A DNA stretch of 24,119 nt from an uncultured Alphaproteobacteria bacterium (GTDB lineage Bacteria > Pseudomonadota > Alphaproteobacteria > CASFRQ01 > SAAU01), in assembly GCA_949296785.1 (NCBI GenBank), contig CASFRQ010000219.1, positions 1 to 24,119 of the forward strand, written 5' to 3'. Numbering within the stretch: the first letter of the stretch is position 1; every line of letters begins with the position of its first letter. The position numbers and the translations under genes were made by a program. A model generated the notes under the pieces. That model was not told the DNA's origin, did not search any database, and saw only the letters and a program-made list of their open reading frames with translations. This document shows, one piece after another, positions 23,706-24,119 of this stretch.

Positions 23706-24059
23706 TTAGCTCCCTGTAGCGGCCGTTCCATCCGTCAAAGTATCCGTAAATCCGACATTTGTTGAATTATTATTAGATGTCGCATATTTAATAATTGCCC
23801 CGGCGACAGCAACAATGACCAGACCGATAGCCAGGGAGGCAAACCATTTCCAGTTCACTTTGCCGAAGATGGCGCCGACCGCCAACCCGACAAGGCCGAA
23901 ACCGCCCACCACGAAAATCACCGTTCGTGTATTCGTAAAAGCCTCGGATAATTTTTTTGTCACCGTTCCGAAAGGACCTGAGCTATCCGCAAACGCCTGT
24001 GCCGTAAAAAAGACCGTAAACAAAAGCGTGTAAAACAAAAAAGACTTTAATGTTTTCAT
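23706..24059 (-). CDS. VirB2/TrbC-like pilin subunit, copy 2
   Basis: The 117-residue protein has a signal peptide (cut probably after QAFA, residue 24) and the same two-helix VirB2-like core as its neighbour. The region starting NTRTVIFVVGG is identical for 48 residues. Only the leader, the mature N-terminus and the tail differ (DTLTDGTAATGS). The DNA of the shared part differs at many third codon positions, so the duplication is not recent and the core is under strong selection. AAAGGA lies upstream. It is the first of the pair; its promoter is at or beyond the window edge. Confidence 0.85.
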   Translation of the reverse strand: MKTLKSFLFYTLLFTVFFTAQAFADSSGPFGTVTKKLSEAFTNTRTVIFVVGGFGLVGLAVGAIFGKVNWKWFASLAIGLVIVAVAGAIIKYATSNNNSTNVGFTDTLTDGTAATGS

Positions 24060-24119
24060 TTGAGTTTCCTTTATTTAATTAAATAAAAAAAGAATAGTGT
24101 TCCTTCATTGTTTCTTTGG

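Overview
The window looks like a chromosome segment of a moderately AT-rich, Gram-negative, probably host-associated alphaproteobacterium. Supporting signs are an Lnt-type lipoprotein acyltransferase, the dnaK-dnaJ pair behind a promoter that fits the alphaproteobacterial RpoH consensus (CTTG-N18-CTTATAT), VirB2/TrbC-like pilin subunits and short prepilin-like proteins. The lineage is an inference from gene content only.

Left part (1-8140). The window opens inside a very large cysteine-rich, glycine-repeat protein that is cut by the window edge. A free-standing sugar-isomerase-like TIM barrel follows. A minus-strand pair (prepilin-like protein, then dapF) is transcribed away from a second, paralogous prepilin-like gene on the plus strand. 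Then comes lnt, which carries a strongly basic C-terminal tail.

Middle part (8141-14966). A T-rich convergent spacer separates lnt from a tight minus-strand operon. That operon runs from a membrane diguanylate cyclase with a PAS domain, to an FtsB/DivIC-like septum protein that seems to use a non-standard start, to murQ. Divergent from it is the heat-shock operon dnaK-dnaJ.

Right-middle part (14967-16392). About 1.4 kb without a convincing protein gene holds the most unusual structure here. Three tandem units of about 150 bp lie directly upstream of an intact tRNA-Ser(CGA). Each looks like a decayed tRNA-Ser gene. All three carry the same 41-nt insertion in the anticodon loop and an enlarged variable-arm hairpin.

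Right part (16393-24119). Here lie a secreted sulfatase-modifying-factor-fold protein, an ElaA-type acetyltransferase, a YbaK/EbsC-type deacylase, and a redox-flavoured locus. That locus has a LysR regulator flanked by two related Fe-S flavoprotein-like reductases. One of them sits in an operon with a small helical protein and an exported alpha/beta hydrolase with a Cys nucleophile. A second GNAT gene follows, then a decayed spacer with a possible VOC-family remnant and a very small ORF. The window ends with two tandem VirB2-like pilin genes whose membrane core is identical over 48 residues.

Best candidates for something undescribed are the tRNA-Ser-like array, the cysteine-rich repeat protein with its abrupt codon-use change, and the paired pilin-like genes of two different kinds.
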